Assembly (NCBI GenBank): GCA_029204225.1
Contig: CM055098.1
Span: 2,045,106-2,109,105 of the forward strand
Direction of reading: 5' to 3'
DNA from: Diphasiastrum complanatum
Taxonomy: Eukaryota; Streptophyta; Lycopodiopsida; Lycopodiales; Lycopodiaceae
Length of the DNA: 64,000 nt
A model generated the notes under the pieces. The model was given only the letters and a program-made list of their open reading frames with translations, did not search any database and was not told where the DNA came from. How positions within the stretch are numbered: the first letter of the stretch is position 1; each line of letters starts with the position of its first letter. The translations under genes and the position numbers were made by a program. This document shows positions 10,283-20,485 of this stretch, piece after piece.

Positions 10283-11759
10283 AAGATTGAATATGATGCC
10301 TTGATCACCAACCACACATGGGAGCTAGTGGATCCACCACCTTACATGCATATCATTGGATGCAAGTGGGTGTTCAAGATCAAGTACAATCATGATGGCT
10401 CCATCAACAAGTACAAGGCAAGATTGTGTGCTAAAGGCTTTGCACAAATATATGGCCTTGACTATGAAGAAACCTTTGCTCCTGTAGCAAAGATGGTGAC
10501 AATAAGAATCATAATCTCTCTTGCCTTATTTTTTAAGTGAAAACTATTTCAACTTGATGTCTCCAACGCTTTTTTGAATGGCTATCTTGAGAAGTAGATA
10601 TACATGGAATAGCCTCAAGGATAAATCTAAGGTGTGTTTGCTATTTAGAAGTCTTTATGGCTTAAAGCAAGCACCTAGATCATGGTATTCAAGACTCAAC
10701 AACTTTCTACTTTCATTAGGATTTGTGCTTAGTGACTATGATCCTTCTATGTACTTAAAATTTGATGGTAGTAATATTGTCATTATTTTAATCTATGTAG
10801 ATGACATTATTCTTAGTGGAAGTTGTTTGATGCTAGTTCAAGAAACCAAAGATGCATTAGGAAAAGAATTTCAAATGCAAGATCTAGGAGAGATCCATTA
10901 CATTTTGGGCCTTGAGATTGATTTTCATAAAGAGTATGCTTTTATTTGTCAATCTAGATATGTATTTTCTATGTTGAGAAAATTCAATATGCAAAGTTGT
11001 AAAGGCATATATATTCCCATGGAGCAACATGTAAAAGATCCTATTAAAGGTGATGAAAGATCCTTCGAGGACATCACACTTTATAGGAGTCTTATAGGCT
11101 CTTTAATTTGGCTTACTATCACTAGACCCGATTTGAGCTATTGTGTGCACAAATTGAGTCAATTTATGCAAGATCCCAAGATCCAACATTGGAAGATGGC
11201 CAAGAGAGTTCTAAGATATGTATCTTCTACTCAAGATTATGGTTTTTTGTACAAGAATGAAGATCTAACCATTGTTGGCTATTTAGATTCTGATTTTGCA
11301 AGTGATAAAATGGATCGAAAGTCCATTAATGCATATACTATCTTTCTTGGAGGCAATCTTGTGTCTTGGCTTTCAAAGAAGTAGGATACCATATCTCTAT
11401 CATCTTGTGAGGCCGAGTACAAAGCACTCAATGCAACAACTAAAGAAGTGCTTTGGATCAAGAGGTTAATCATGGAGCTAAATTGCATCAAAGAGGATGA
11501 TCTTCCTTTGATCAAATGTGACAACATATCGGCACAAGCTCTTGCAAACAATCCTATTTTGCATGCAAGAAGCAAGCATATAGAAGTGGCACATCATTTT
11601 GTAAGGGAAAAGCTCACTGGAGGTGAAATCGACTTAGAACATGTCGACACATCTTCATGTATTGCTGATCTTCTCACAAAGCCACTTTGCAAAAGTGCCT
11701 TCTCAAAGCATAGGTCTAATCTTGGTCTTATCTCAAGATCAATGCTTGATCCACATTAG
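10280..11759 (+). pseudogene. pol: Reverse transcriptase and RNase H, element B
   Basis: Reverse transcriptase runs from EYDALITNHTWELVD through QLDVSNAFLNGYL to the catalytic YVDD (codons 10,794-10,805). RNase H covers GYLDSDFASDKMDRKS to the end LTKPLCKSAFSKHRSNLG. Stops lie at about 10,538, three in 10,595-10,625 and one near 11,383 (KK*DTISL). All domains remain recognisable; the decay is mainly point mutation. Confidence 0.9.
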
Positions 11760-11760
11760 A

Positions 11761-11944
11761 TACATTTTTAGGAGTGTCAAAATATTGAAAAATCTATCTA
11801 ATGTTGTCAATATGGGTCCTAAAAATGCCAAAGATGAATTCAGCTCTTTTGGCTTAGTAAAGTCAATCCCCCACTTCTCGAATGGTGCAAGAGGAAGGAT
11901 TGGTGTCAACGGCCAATCCACATTAGATACATTTTTAGGAGGAG
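11761..11944 (+). repeat. Chimeric 3' junction segment in element B
   Basis: Between the pol stop and the real 3' LTR lies a composite. It has a polypurine-like TTTTTAGGAG, the first 88 bp of a B/D LTR (11,775-11,862), 55 bp of antisense gypsy integrase (11,863-11,917), then a repeat of the pol end and polypurine tract (11,918-11,944). The LTR fragment and gypsy piece are identical as read to the D/J junction at 36,690-36,832 on the opposite strand. Confidence 0.9.
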
Positions 11945-12561
11945 TGTGAAAATATTGAAAAATCTATCTAATGTTGTGAGTATGGGTCCTAAAAATGCCA
12001 AAGATGAATTGAGATCTTTTGGCTTAGTAAAGACTCATCTTAGAATAAAATATTCAAGGTAGGTAGAAGTAGAAACTCGAGCTACCATAGGAATTGCCAT
12101 TTGTACTTTACATGCCACATTTAATGCATGAAAAGACTATGTGGCACAATTAGACATAGTGAGGTGGCTTGGATAAGTCTAGATAGCTTGAGAGGTGGAT
12201 CCACAACTCCAATTCAACGTCAAGTACGAGAAGAGTCCATGGATCTATATATATGTGATGTACTCTCATTGACAAAATGATGAAATTTGTGTGTAATGCA
12301 AATTTGGAGACAAGCTCTTTGTGCCCTCTGTCTCTCTCTCCATGAGTTTTGTACTTTCTATTTTCTCTCTCTAGCCGAGTAGAGGCATTTATGATGCTTT
12401 GTCTTATGTTTTGTTGACAGATTTTGCTTGTAACACAATAATATTGCTTGTATGATCAGCTTTCCTATTGACAACCAATGCCAGTCTAATCTTTATGGTG
12501 TTATTGTGCTTAGGAGATCAAAAATACATGTGTAGGGCATCCCACACGTGTGAATTCAGCA
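11945..12561 (+). repeat. Element B 3' LTR
   Basis: 617 bp from TGTGAAAATATTG to GTGTGAATTCAGCA, preceded by the tract TTTTTAGGAGGAG. It contains CTATATATATG near 12,245 and CACACGTGTG at 12,543-12,552. It is followed by the duplication AATTC. Confidence 0.95.
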
Positions 12562-12816
12562 AATTCTATATGTAGAATGATCTATATTTGCTATTTTCAG
12601 GTTCACACATGTGAAACATAGTAGCTTGCTATAAATGTATGGAAAACAACAGTACTTTATGTTTTGATTCATGTTTGATCATGTTCTATTAGAGTTTGCA
12701 TTCATTTTGTGTGTAGGTGTTGATTTTTCTACATTGGCAAGATTGGTGGAGTAGCTTGTTTTGTAACCAAAGATCTTTAGTAGATTTGGATCTGAATTGA
12801 TCCCAAATCTTTCACA
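12562..12816 (+). repeat. Element C 5' LTR, right part
   Basis: AATTC (12,562-12,566) is the right target duplication of B. The sequence then follows the solo C LTR: TATGTAGAATGATCTATATTTGC, a CACACATGTG variant of the palindrome, and the end AAATCTTTCACA at 12,816. Confidence 0.85.
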
Positions 12817-13407
12817 TAGTATCAGAGCTTGTGTTTCAGGTTATGAAGGAGGCAATCACATCTATCAATAATTTGGAGAAGATATCAATGCTAGAGCGTG
12901 CTAGATTGGATTCTACACCAAAATCGAGTTTCTTGCATTTGTAGATTGGATCTTTTGTAGATCAAATTCCTACATAGGTTTATAAACTTGATCAATTCAT
13001 ATTTTTGAATTCACATGTTGGATTGAGCAGATTTTTGGATCATTGGATTAGCCTAAGTGGTGGCTAATAGATTGCATATCAAGATTTTAGGCAGATTTGG
13101 AATAATCAATTTTTTGTGATTTTGTCAAAACCCTAGTTTTGATTGGATCTCTAGATAATAAGATTGTTGGACTTCATTTGAGTGTGTTTCAATCTTAGTA
13201 AGTGGCAAGAGTCATTAGATTGAGGATAGATCATATGTTGATCAAGATTTCATAATCCTATGTGTTGATTTGCTTGGTATAAGTGCTAGAAGAGAAATTT
13301 GAGAAGTTTCATATCTTTGTGACTTCCTTTTGAGAACATTTGTTGTTGTTCAAAGGAGTGCTTTGTGCATTGAAACAAGTTGAAAGAGAAGATCAGGTCA
13401 TTGCTAC
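12817..13407 (+). promoter_or_regulatory. Primer site and leader of element C
   Basis: TAGTATCAGAGCT at 12,817 is the copia primer site with one change and directly follows the LTR. The remainder is a non-coding leader leading to a gag start at 13,408. Confidence 0.75.
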
Positions 13408-13497
13408 ATGGCAATATCAAGTGGAGTACTCATGTTGAAAGCCAATGATAGGCTTACCTCGAGTAGCTATTCATTGTGGAAAGTGAAGGTCGAGTCA
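13408..13497 (+). pseudogene. gag: Gag start fragment, element C
   Basis: MAISSGVLMLKANDRL, then SYSLWKVKVEST, matches the first 30 residues of copia gag in elements A and D. The similarity stops at about 13,497 and the rest of the element is missing. No C 3' LTR follows nearby. Confidence 0.7.
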
Positions 13498-13756
13498 ACA
13501 GTCAACATTGACTCAACTCAACGACATTTGATCTTGTTGATTTACCTCTTAACATTTCTAGTATGGACTGTTGTAAAGAGTGAGTATTTACAATGTACAA
13601 GAGTATCCAAAAGATAAAATTAGTTGAGTAGGAGTAAGATTAAACTCAAACAATACCTTATGATCCTTCAAAAGTAGTTTTTGATTCTCATTATTATAAT
13701 CAATATGAAGCCTAACTAGCCAAGGAAATAGATCTTCTTGGTCTTTCTTTCAGATT
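13498..13756. other. Unassigned sequence
   Basis: Short A+T-rich stretch between truncated element C and the minus-strand copia fragment. It includes GTCAACAGTCAACATTGACTCAACT, a cluster of GTCAA/TTGAC units. I see no coding frame or LTR end. Confidence 0.4.
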
Positions 13757-14872
13757 CTAAGAAATCCTTTTGGTTGGGTCCCAAAGTTCCACCTCCTTTG
13801 CAATGACTTGCTCCCTCACAAAATGATATTGCACCTCAATATGCTTGCTCCTACCATGAAAGATAGGATTGGTTGCCAACCTTTGGGCTAATTGATTGTC
13901 ACAAAAGATGACTGGGCTCTCTGAAAAATCTAGTAAGTGAAAATCCTTGATCATCCTCTTGATCCATACCATCTCCTTTGTGCAATGTGTAAGAGCTTTG
14001 TACTTGGCCTCACTATATGACAATGAGATAGTGGCTTGTTTCTTTGACATCCATGATATAGCTCCATCACCTATGAGAATACAATGAGCACTAATGGATT
14101 TCCTATCCATTATATCTCTAGCATAGTCCAAATCTGAAAATCCAAAAGATTAAAGGACGATCCCTCATACAACATGCCAAAATCTCGAGTTTGAATGATG
14201 TACTAGTAATGGTTAGATAGATGAGTGAACCAACTAGCTTTCTATAGCGAGTAATGTCCTTGAAGGATCTTTCACTACCTCTTATGGTTAGTTTTACATG
14301 AGACTCCATAGGTGTATCACTAGCTTTTGCATCTACCATATGAAATCTTTCTAGAATAGAATTAGCATACTTCCCTTGACAAATGAAAGTATATTGAGAA
14401 TATCTAATCACTTCTATTCCTAAAATGTAATGCAATTTACCAAGATCATGCACGTCAAATTCCTTCTTAAGAGCACTCTTGATATTCTCCACATTTTGAT
14501 TGTCTCCACCTCTCAAGATGATATCATCCACATAGATTAGCAAGATGGTAACATCATTTCCAGCAGACCTATGATAAAGTGAATGATCATACTCACTCAT
14601 AACAAAGCCTTGAGAGAGTAAATAAGTGTACATGTTGATAGATCCATCTTGGTTTGTCTTCACCTTGAAGATCCATTTGCATCCAATAACTTTCTTGTCC
14701 TTGGGTAACTCTACCGCTCTCCATGTTCCATTTATCATAAGAGCTTGATACTCAAGATCCATTTCTTGGATCCACTCCTCTTCTTTCCTTTCTTCATCTA
14801 CGCTTGTAGGTTCATCAAAAGAGGTTAGGAAAGCAACACAATTTGAGGTCTAGTTGTATGAAGCCATGGTCT
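13757..14872 (-). pseudogene. pol: Copia reverse transcriptase-RNase H fragment T
   Basis: Reading leftward from 14,872: a degraded hinge, then reverse transcriptase from DLEYQALMINGTW and GCKWIFKVKTNQDGS. An internal deletion joins this to YLLSQGFVMSEYD. The catalytic LIYVDDIIL is present, then LHYILGIEV. A second deletion precedes RNase H (MDRKSISAH, WMSKKQATISLSYSEAKYKAL, then RSKHIEVQYHFVREQV). No LTR is attached. At 14,872 it abuts the gypsy-associated ORF cassette. Confidence 0.85.
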
Positions 14873-14977
14873 AATCAAGACGTCAAAAGGCAGTGGCCAA
14901 ATCTAAGTGGCGGATGGCACTTCACGGGTGATGACCTGCTTGGTGCTAGTATCATCAGAAGATGAAGAAAAGGCCAT
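14873..14977 (-). pseudogene. Cassette ORF, copy 1 (5' end only)
   Basis: The ATG at 14,977 opens MAFSSSSDDTSTKQVIT and continues REVPSAT, a stop, then IWPLPFD. It is cut at 14,873 by the junction with copia fragment T. It corresponds to the first 40 or so residues of copies 2-4. Function unknown; see copy 2. Confidence 0.75.
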
Positions 14978-16049
14978 GTTAAAAATGGTAGTTAGAGTCT
15001 ATTAGGAAGGAAAAAGTGGAAAAAAGTGACAAAAACGGTGGAAACAGTGAAAAAGCTTGAAAAAATGGAAAACAGTGAAAATCGGAAATTAGATAATGGC
15101 CACAATGCTTTTGAGTGCTTGGATTCAGAGAGTGCAGATGATGGCTGGTAGGAATTCTAGGAGCAATCAGAGAACTTGGAAATTTCAATTGAAAATTGGG
15201 TAGAGCTTCGCTAGGTAATGTGACAAATGACTCGAATTCTGCCCTTATATAGCAAAAATTAGAGTGTGTATTAGGTGAATTGCATTTTTCCAACTCAGTT
15301 CCAACCAAATTTTTGCAAGGTCCTTCTTCACATGATTCTAAGACTTCAGAGAAGTCTGCAAGAGTCCAGAAGGTGATTTGACTGCCCTGCGAGGGTTCAG
15401 ACAGTCTATGAGGGTTCAATACTTGCAGGAAGTGATCTCTCGCACAACTTGCTCCAAATAATGGATTTTCATGATCAGACCCAGTAGGCAGGCTATTTTC
15501 ACCACTCTGATTCCATTTATATCCCTTGAAAAAGTTGCTTTCTTGATCTTGATGCTCTGCGAAGGTTCTAAAAATTCTGTTTATATGAACTCTCGCACAC
15601 ACTCAAAATTGATGATTTTGTCATCAGTAACTCTCACAAAGAATTCCATAGATGCATTTGGGTCGGATCTGGTGACTGTCAAAGTTTCAAGAGCTAACTC
15701 CCAAGGGATCTCCATAAATCATGAAAAAAGTGCTCATTTGAGTGTTTTTTGATGAGATCTCGAGATTCTATGATTCTTAACTCCTGAAACTAGTATTCCA
15801 TTGCATCCAGGTTGGATCTGACTATAGGTAGTTCTCTGGAAGTTTTGATAGAATATTGGTAGTTGATCCATCAGTCCATCTGACTATCTGCTTCCCTGTT
15901 GATCCTTTTGGGATCTAGATCTCATTTAGATTTGGTTGGATGTTGTCGGAATTAGATCTTGATGGATCTGGCTTGATTTTTCTAGATCTGGCTGTGATGG
16001 CTTTGCAGATGAACTTTTTGTGACATTCCATCACCATCCTGGATCTGTT
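14978..16049 (-). promoter_or_regulatory. Leader and TATA box of cassette copy 1
   Basis: A TATATAAGGGC box (minus) at 15,242-15,251 lies about 265 bp before the ATG. Upstream are repeated short motifs such as CTGCGAGGGTTC, TCTGCAAGAGTCC and GAACTCTCGCAC. The stretch from integrase stop (16,050) to ATG (14,977) is 1,073 bp and non-coding. Confidence 0.65.
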
Positions 16050-16838
16050 TCACTGAGGTGGCCAATACTTGTGTAAACGGCTACCGTTGATGGGCGTGTC
16101 AAACGGTGTCCCATCTAGTTTCTCCAAGTTCACGGCTCCATGATTGAGGATCTCTTTGATTCGATATGGGCCTTTGTCTATGAACTTCAATTTCCCCTTG
16201 ATCGCCTTGGTCTTATACATGATGACTAGGTCTCCGGATCGAAGATCTTTCTTCTGCAACCGGCGATCATGCCATGCTTGCATCATTCTTTTTTAGTTGC
16301 CAATGCATGTACAACTAGTAAGCATATTTTGTAGAGTTTATGCGATTGTTCATGGCATGATTGTAGAGATCTGGATTTATCAAGACGTTGCATTGTGGCG
16401 ATCCTTAATGATGGTACCAAAAACTCTACTGGCATTACAACATCCTGACCATAGACCAGTTGAAATGGCGTTTGATCAGTGCTCCCCTTATATGTTGTCC
16501 TAAATGCCCACATAGCAGCATGCAATTTGTGTTCCCAATCAGATTTGCTAGCTTCAACTATTTTTGTGATTACGCTACACAGGATCTTATTGGATGATTA
16601 TGCTTGCCCATTACCGCAAGGATAATAAGGCCACTGGTTCTATGGATCACGAAGAATTCCTCCAATAGGACCTTGATGGTCTCATTCATGAAATGACTTC
16701 CGCGATCGATAACTATCTCCACCGGGCATCCAAAGCGCACAATGATATTTTCATACAGGAACTTGGCAGTTGCTCGAGCATCAGCTATTCGCACTGCCTT
16801 GGCTTCGACCCACTTTGTAAGAACCACCAAGTGAAAAT
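16050..16838 (-). pseudogene. pol: Gypsy integrase fragment preceding cassette copy 1
   Basis: Segments in order: LTKWVEAKAVRIADA, FGCPVEIVIDRGSHFMNETI (holds the second catalytic Asp), AMWAFRTTYKGST..TPFQLVYG, then RRLQKKDLRSGDLVIMYKTK and a C-terminus ending LHKYWPPQ. Two frameshifts separate them. The first catalytic Asp and zinc finger are absent (cut at about 16,838). It is the Athila/Tat-like type seen at 19,304-20,484. Confidence 0.85.
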
Positions 16839-17307
16839 CTACAAGATTTCAATCACATGCAAACCAAAAGGACACCTGTGGAGCATGAACCACCCAACCA
16901 ACATGGAGAGGTTAGTCAATAACCCTAACCAATCCACCTCCAAGCCACAGTGAAGAGCACAAGAGAGGAAAGAAAACACTGGCTCAAGAATCACAATTCA
17001 CAATAGGAGGATGGGCGAGTTTCCACTAGACCTATTCTTCTCAAGAGAGAGAGAATATTCTATTTAGAATCCCCATGCAACCTAAATTGAGATATTGATC
17101 TCCTATTCTTGCATTAAAGCAGCCTTCACCATGCATGTGCTCCTATGTCCAATTATAGGTCTGGGACCTCATATAATTATTAATTATTTGATACGACCAT
17201 CTTCGGAATGACGTAGCATAACTAATAACCACATACAACTGGAGTGACCGGCTATCCACGTCAGGAATAATTTCGATTCCCTTGTACAGGACGTGGACAT
17301 AACACAC
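16839..17307. other. Unassigned sequence
   Basis: No coding frame, LTR end or primer site recognised. It lies between two gypsy fragments and may be LTR or filler sequence. Confidence 0.4.
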
Positions 17308-17398
17308 TTGGTGAAATCAAACTCCAACAACAAAAGTAACCATTGAGCGATTCTTCTTGTGTTGCATGTTTTGTTAATAATATAGAGCAAGGGGTGGA
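17308..17398 (-). pseudogene. pol: Gypsy RNase H fragment
   Basis: LYIINKTCNTRRIAQWLLLL and then LEFDF match the RNase H end in gypsy elements H (23,299-23,400) and Q (59,340-59,420). Both sides are truncated; the right edge meets a copia LTR remnant. Confidence 0.8.
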
Positions 17399-19303
17399 CG
17401 AGTACATATGCAGCATGAATGGAGGCAGATTAAAATGAGATTTAGGAGAGTAGAGGAAATAAATCCAACACCCCCCTTAATCTGGATCCGTGAATGCCTT
17501 GATCTTCTTTTTAGCAATGAACAAAATTTGTTGTGTGCATTAACGCTGAGTGCTTTCGTGAATATGTCTGCAACCATGTCCTACGTTAAGCTTACTTCCT
17601 TGTTGAGAACTTTGCCCCTGATGTAATGATATCTGATTTCAATGTGCTTACTCCTAGAGTGAGATCTAGGGTCGGTCGATAAGGCAATAGCACTTTGATT
17701 ATCACAAAATAAAATTGTAGGGCTGTATTGATTCAGATTAACATCTGACAGTAAATTTTTCAACCAAAACGCTTCCTTGATAGATTGAGAAGCAACAATG
17801 TATTCTACTTCTGTAGAAGAAAGTGCGACAGAAGTTTGCTTACGACTGTTCCATGAGATAGGACCGTCGTTGAAGAAGAATGTAAATCCAGATGTGGATC
17901 TACCATTGTCTACATCTCCTCCCCATCTTGCATCAGAATAACCACTTAGCTGATGAAGATTGTCGTTGCTGACATCTCCATAGCAGATGCACTGGTCCAT
18001 GGTAGCTTGAATATCTCTCATGACTAATATGAGAGCCTCCCAATGGGTAATGCCAGGATTAGCCATATATTGGCTAAGTGAGCTTATAGCAAAAGAGATA
18101 TATGGTCTTGTATAGACCATTGCATACATGAGAGATCCAAGTATCGATCGATAAGGATACTCTCTCATTTGCACCTCTTCTTGCTTGGTCTGGGGACATT
18201 GGTTCTTTGATAGATGCAGGCCTAGATCCATTGGCGAGTGAGCTAATTTACAATTCATCAGATTATATCTGTTAGGAATATTGTAAAAATACCTTTGTTG
18301 AGTGATGTAAATCAGTCGCTTTGCTCTATCTCTGTGGATTTGAATTCCTTGATAGAAGTGAGCTTTGCCCAGATCAGTCATGTCAAACTCTGAAAACAGC
18401 ATTTGCTTCAAATCCTTGACCATATTGGTATTGTTGCTGAAGAGCAACGTATCATCCACATATAAGGTGATTATAATGAGGGATTGTTGTACTAACTTCG
18501 AATAGACGTTGCAATTAGCAATGCTTGGTTTAAATCCTTGTTCAATGCCAGAATGTGTTGATCCTCTGAAACCAAGCTCTGGCAGACTGTTTCAAGCCGT
18601 ATAGTGCTTTGTGGAGTTTACAGACATGATTCTTCATCCCTTCCAGAATGTATCCTTCGGGCTAGATGAATAATAAGCATAGCAATATTAACACAGATCT
18701 GAACGCAGAACAAAGAATTGTTATCGATTAAGTATATCAAGTATACATGTCAATAATGCGGTAGAGCACAAGACAATAGCGGACGAAACCGCATGCTCTA
18801 TGAAGCTAATTCAATCTATAAAGTAATGAAACCTTATTACTGACAATAAAGAATCAATGTACAGAGCATCTACTTCGTCTCTCTTTGATAAGCTTCTGGT
18901 GTTAATTTACATACACTCTTCTCTTCTCATCTTCAATCGTCAAACTGAATACACAAATGGTATTCAATATATATACATAATGTTACAGGTGTGCAGATGA
19001 AGAAAGTACAGGGTGGATGTGTTGTCTATAGGAGATCGTGGGTGGCTGCAATTGTTGTCCAGTCTGTTAGCGCAGCTGCATGGGGTGAGCATGAAAAGGG
19101 TGCGACATCAACCTTTGTTGAGGTGAATGTTGGTTGTCACCTGAACACGTGTAAGGACACAGTGTCGAATTCTTTTGCCTTTTCTGCGTTTGTGAGAATT
19201 TGCATGTTAATATACAGGCTGCGTGACAATGCGAGTAAATATGCAGCATGAATGGAGGCAGATTAAAATGAGATTTAGGAGAGTAGAGAAAATAAATCCA
19301 ACA
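17399..19303 (-). mobile_element. Element F, copia, internally deleted
   Basis: Minus-strand element. The 5' LTR is 18,667-19,303 (TGTTGGATTTATTTTC to TTATTATTCA, 637 bp, TATA-like TATATATA near 18,967). A 72-bp remnant of the 3' LTR is at 17,399-17,470, preceded by the polypurine tract TTAAGGGGGG (17,471-17,480). The body is reverse transcriptase and RNase H only; primer site, gag, protease and integrase are deleted. On the right it interrupts gypsy integrase G at 19,304. Confidence 0.85.
17480..18666 (-). pseudogene. pol: Reverse transcriptase-RNase H, element F
   Basis: From the right: PEGYILEGMKN, KALYGLKQSARAW, then the catalytic VDDTLLFSNN (a YVDD variant with a frameshift just before it). 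A long open stretch of about 290 codons follows: LGSLMYAM, TRPYISFAISSLSQYM, RNase H GYSDARWGGDVDNGRSTSG, SSTEVEYIVAS and RSKHIEIRYHYIRGKV. A shift leads to VADIFTKALS at about 17,570. It belongs to a different copia lineage from the other elements here. Confidence 0.9.
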
Positions 19304-20484
19304 TCGGGTTTCACATAAATTCATCAATAAGCCTAATCGACGTTGGGTAGACTTACTTGTGTCTAATCGTTCTGTCACGGCCACTCTTAGGCTAGGAACA
19401 ATAAACTTAGCAGGCATTACAGCCTCAAGTCCATAGACCAATTGAAATGGGGTATGGCCAGTGGCAAGCTTATAGATTGTTCGAAACGCCCATAAAACTG
19501 CTTGGAGTTTATGTTCCCAATCGGACCTACTGGCTTCCACGGTCTTTGTGATAATATTGCATAAAATCTTGTTCGAAGATTCGGCATGTCTATTACATTG
19601 GGGATAATAAGGTGTACTCTTGCGATGAACCACAAGAAATTCAGCTAGGAGTACTCATACTGTTTCATTTAGGAACTGAGTTTCGTGATCACTCACAAGT
19701 TTTAAAGGGCATCTGAAGCGCTTGATGATGTTCTCATAGAGAAACTTAGCTGTGCTGGTTACATTGGCTACTCTAACAGCCTTCGCTTCTAACCACTTCG
19801 TAAAATAATTTGTCGCCTCTATAATATATTGGGCTTGACTTCCTCTAGCGGCTGGGTGGATGGGACCAACATAATCTATGTCCCATATTTCGAAAGGATT
19901 TTCTGCTATGATAGGCTTTAAAGGCATAAACCCATATTTTCTCGGTTTTGTGGCTCTTTGGAAAACATCAGAATGTTTCACAAAGGTTGCCACATCATGG
20001 TGTAGGGTAGGCCACCAAAATCCTTCTTGGAGGACCTTTCAAGTAGTAGCGTCAGTGGCCAAGTGACCACCACCAATTCCTTCATGAGTTGTACTAATAA
20101 TAGGTTTTATTTCATGGTCTAGTAGTAGGCATCTTTGAAGGATATGGTCTATTCCCATTCGATAAAGTTGTCTAGCTATTAAGCTATACGGAGTAGCTTT
20201 TATTATCAACTTTCGTTGATCTACGGAAGGTAGTGAAGGATCAGGTCGTCCCCTCACAAGTTACTCAACTATATCGACAACCCATTTTGGAACTACATCA
20301 GCATAAAAAATATGAGCATCCGGGAGTTCATCATCGAATCCCACTTCTTCTCGATGTGTCGTCAATCTAGAAAGGTGGTTAGCCAAATAATGTTGTTTTT
20401 CGGTCCTAACCACTATCCAAAATTCAAACTCTTGAAGTTGTAAAAGCCATCGTGTAATACGGCCCGTGGTACAAGGTCGATTTA
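19304..20484 (-). pseudogene. pol: Gypsy RNase H end and integrase, fragment G
   Basis: From the right: the RNase H end TGRITRWLLQLQEFEFWIV; the H2C2 zinc region around YRMGIDHILQRCLL; and the integrase core with Asp in EIWDIDYVGPI, Asp in LVSDHETQFLNE and Glu in RHAESSNKIL. QAVLWAFRTIYKLATGHTPF continues to LMNLCETR at 19,304, where element F's LTR interrupts it. One stop and two frameshifts are evident. All three catalytic acidic residues remain. The right edge at about 20,484 is fused to the tail of the cassette ORF. Confidence 0.85.
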
Positions 20485-20485
20485 C

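Larger units (their letters stand above)
2326..12561 (+). mobile_element. Element B, Ty1/copia retrotransposon (with A nested in its 5' LTR)
   Basis: A full-length but decayed copia element. The 5' LTR is split as 2,326-2,341 and 6,912-7,511. A mutated primer site TGGTATTAGAGCC lies at 7,512-7,524. Degenerate gag-pol occupies 8,332-11,759 and the 3' LTR 11,945-12,561. The 5-bp duplication AATTC flanks it. By eye the two LTRs differ by about 16 substitutions and 3 small indels over 600 bp, roughly 97% identity, so B is older than A, as the nesting requires. Confidence 0.9.

Noticed and set aside
11641..11949. Open frame of about 100 codons spanning the end of element B
   Set aside because: It is an accidental frame across the chimeric LTR/gypsy segment. 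The minus-strand frame at 36,601-36,885 matches it only because the DNA composite is shared.
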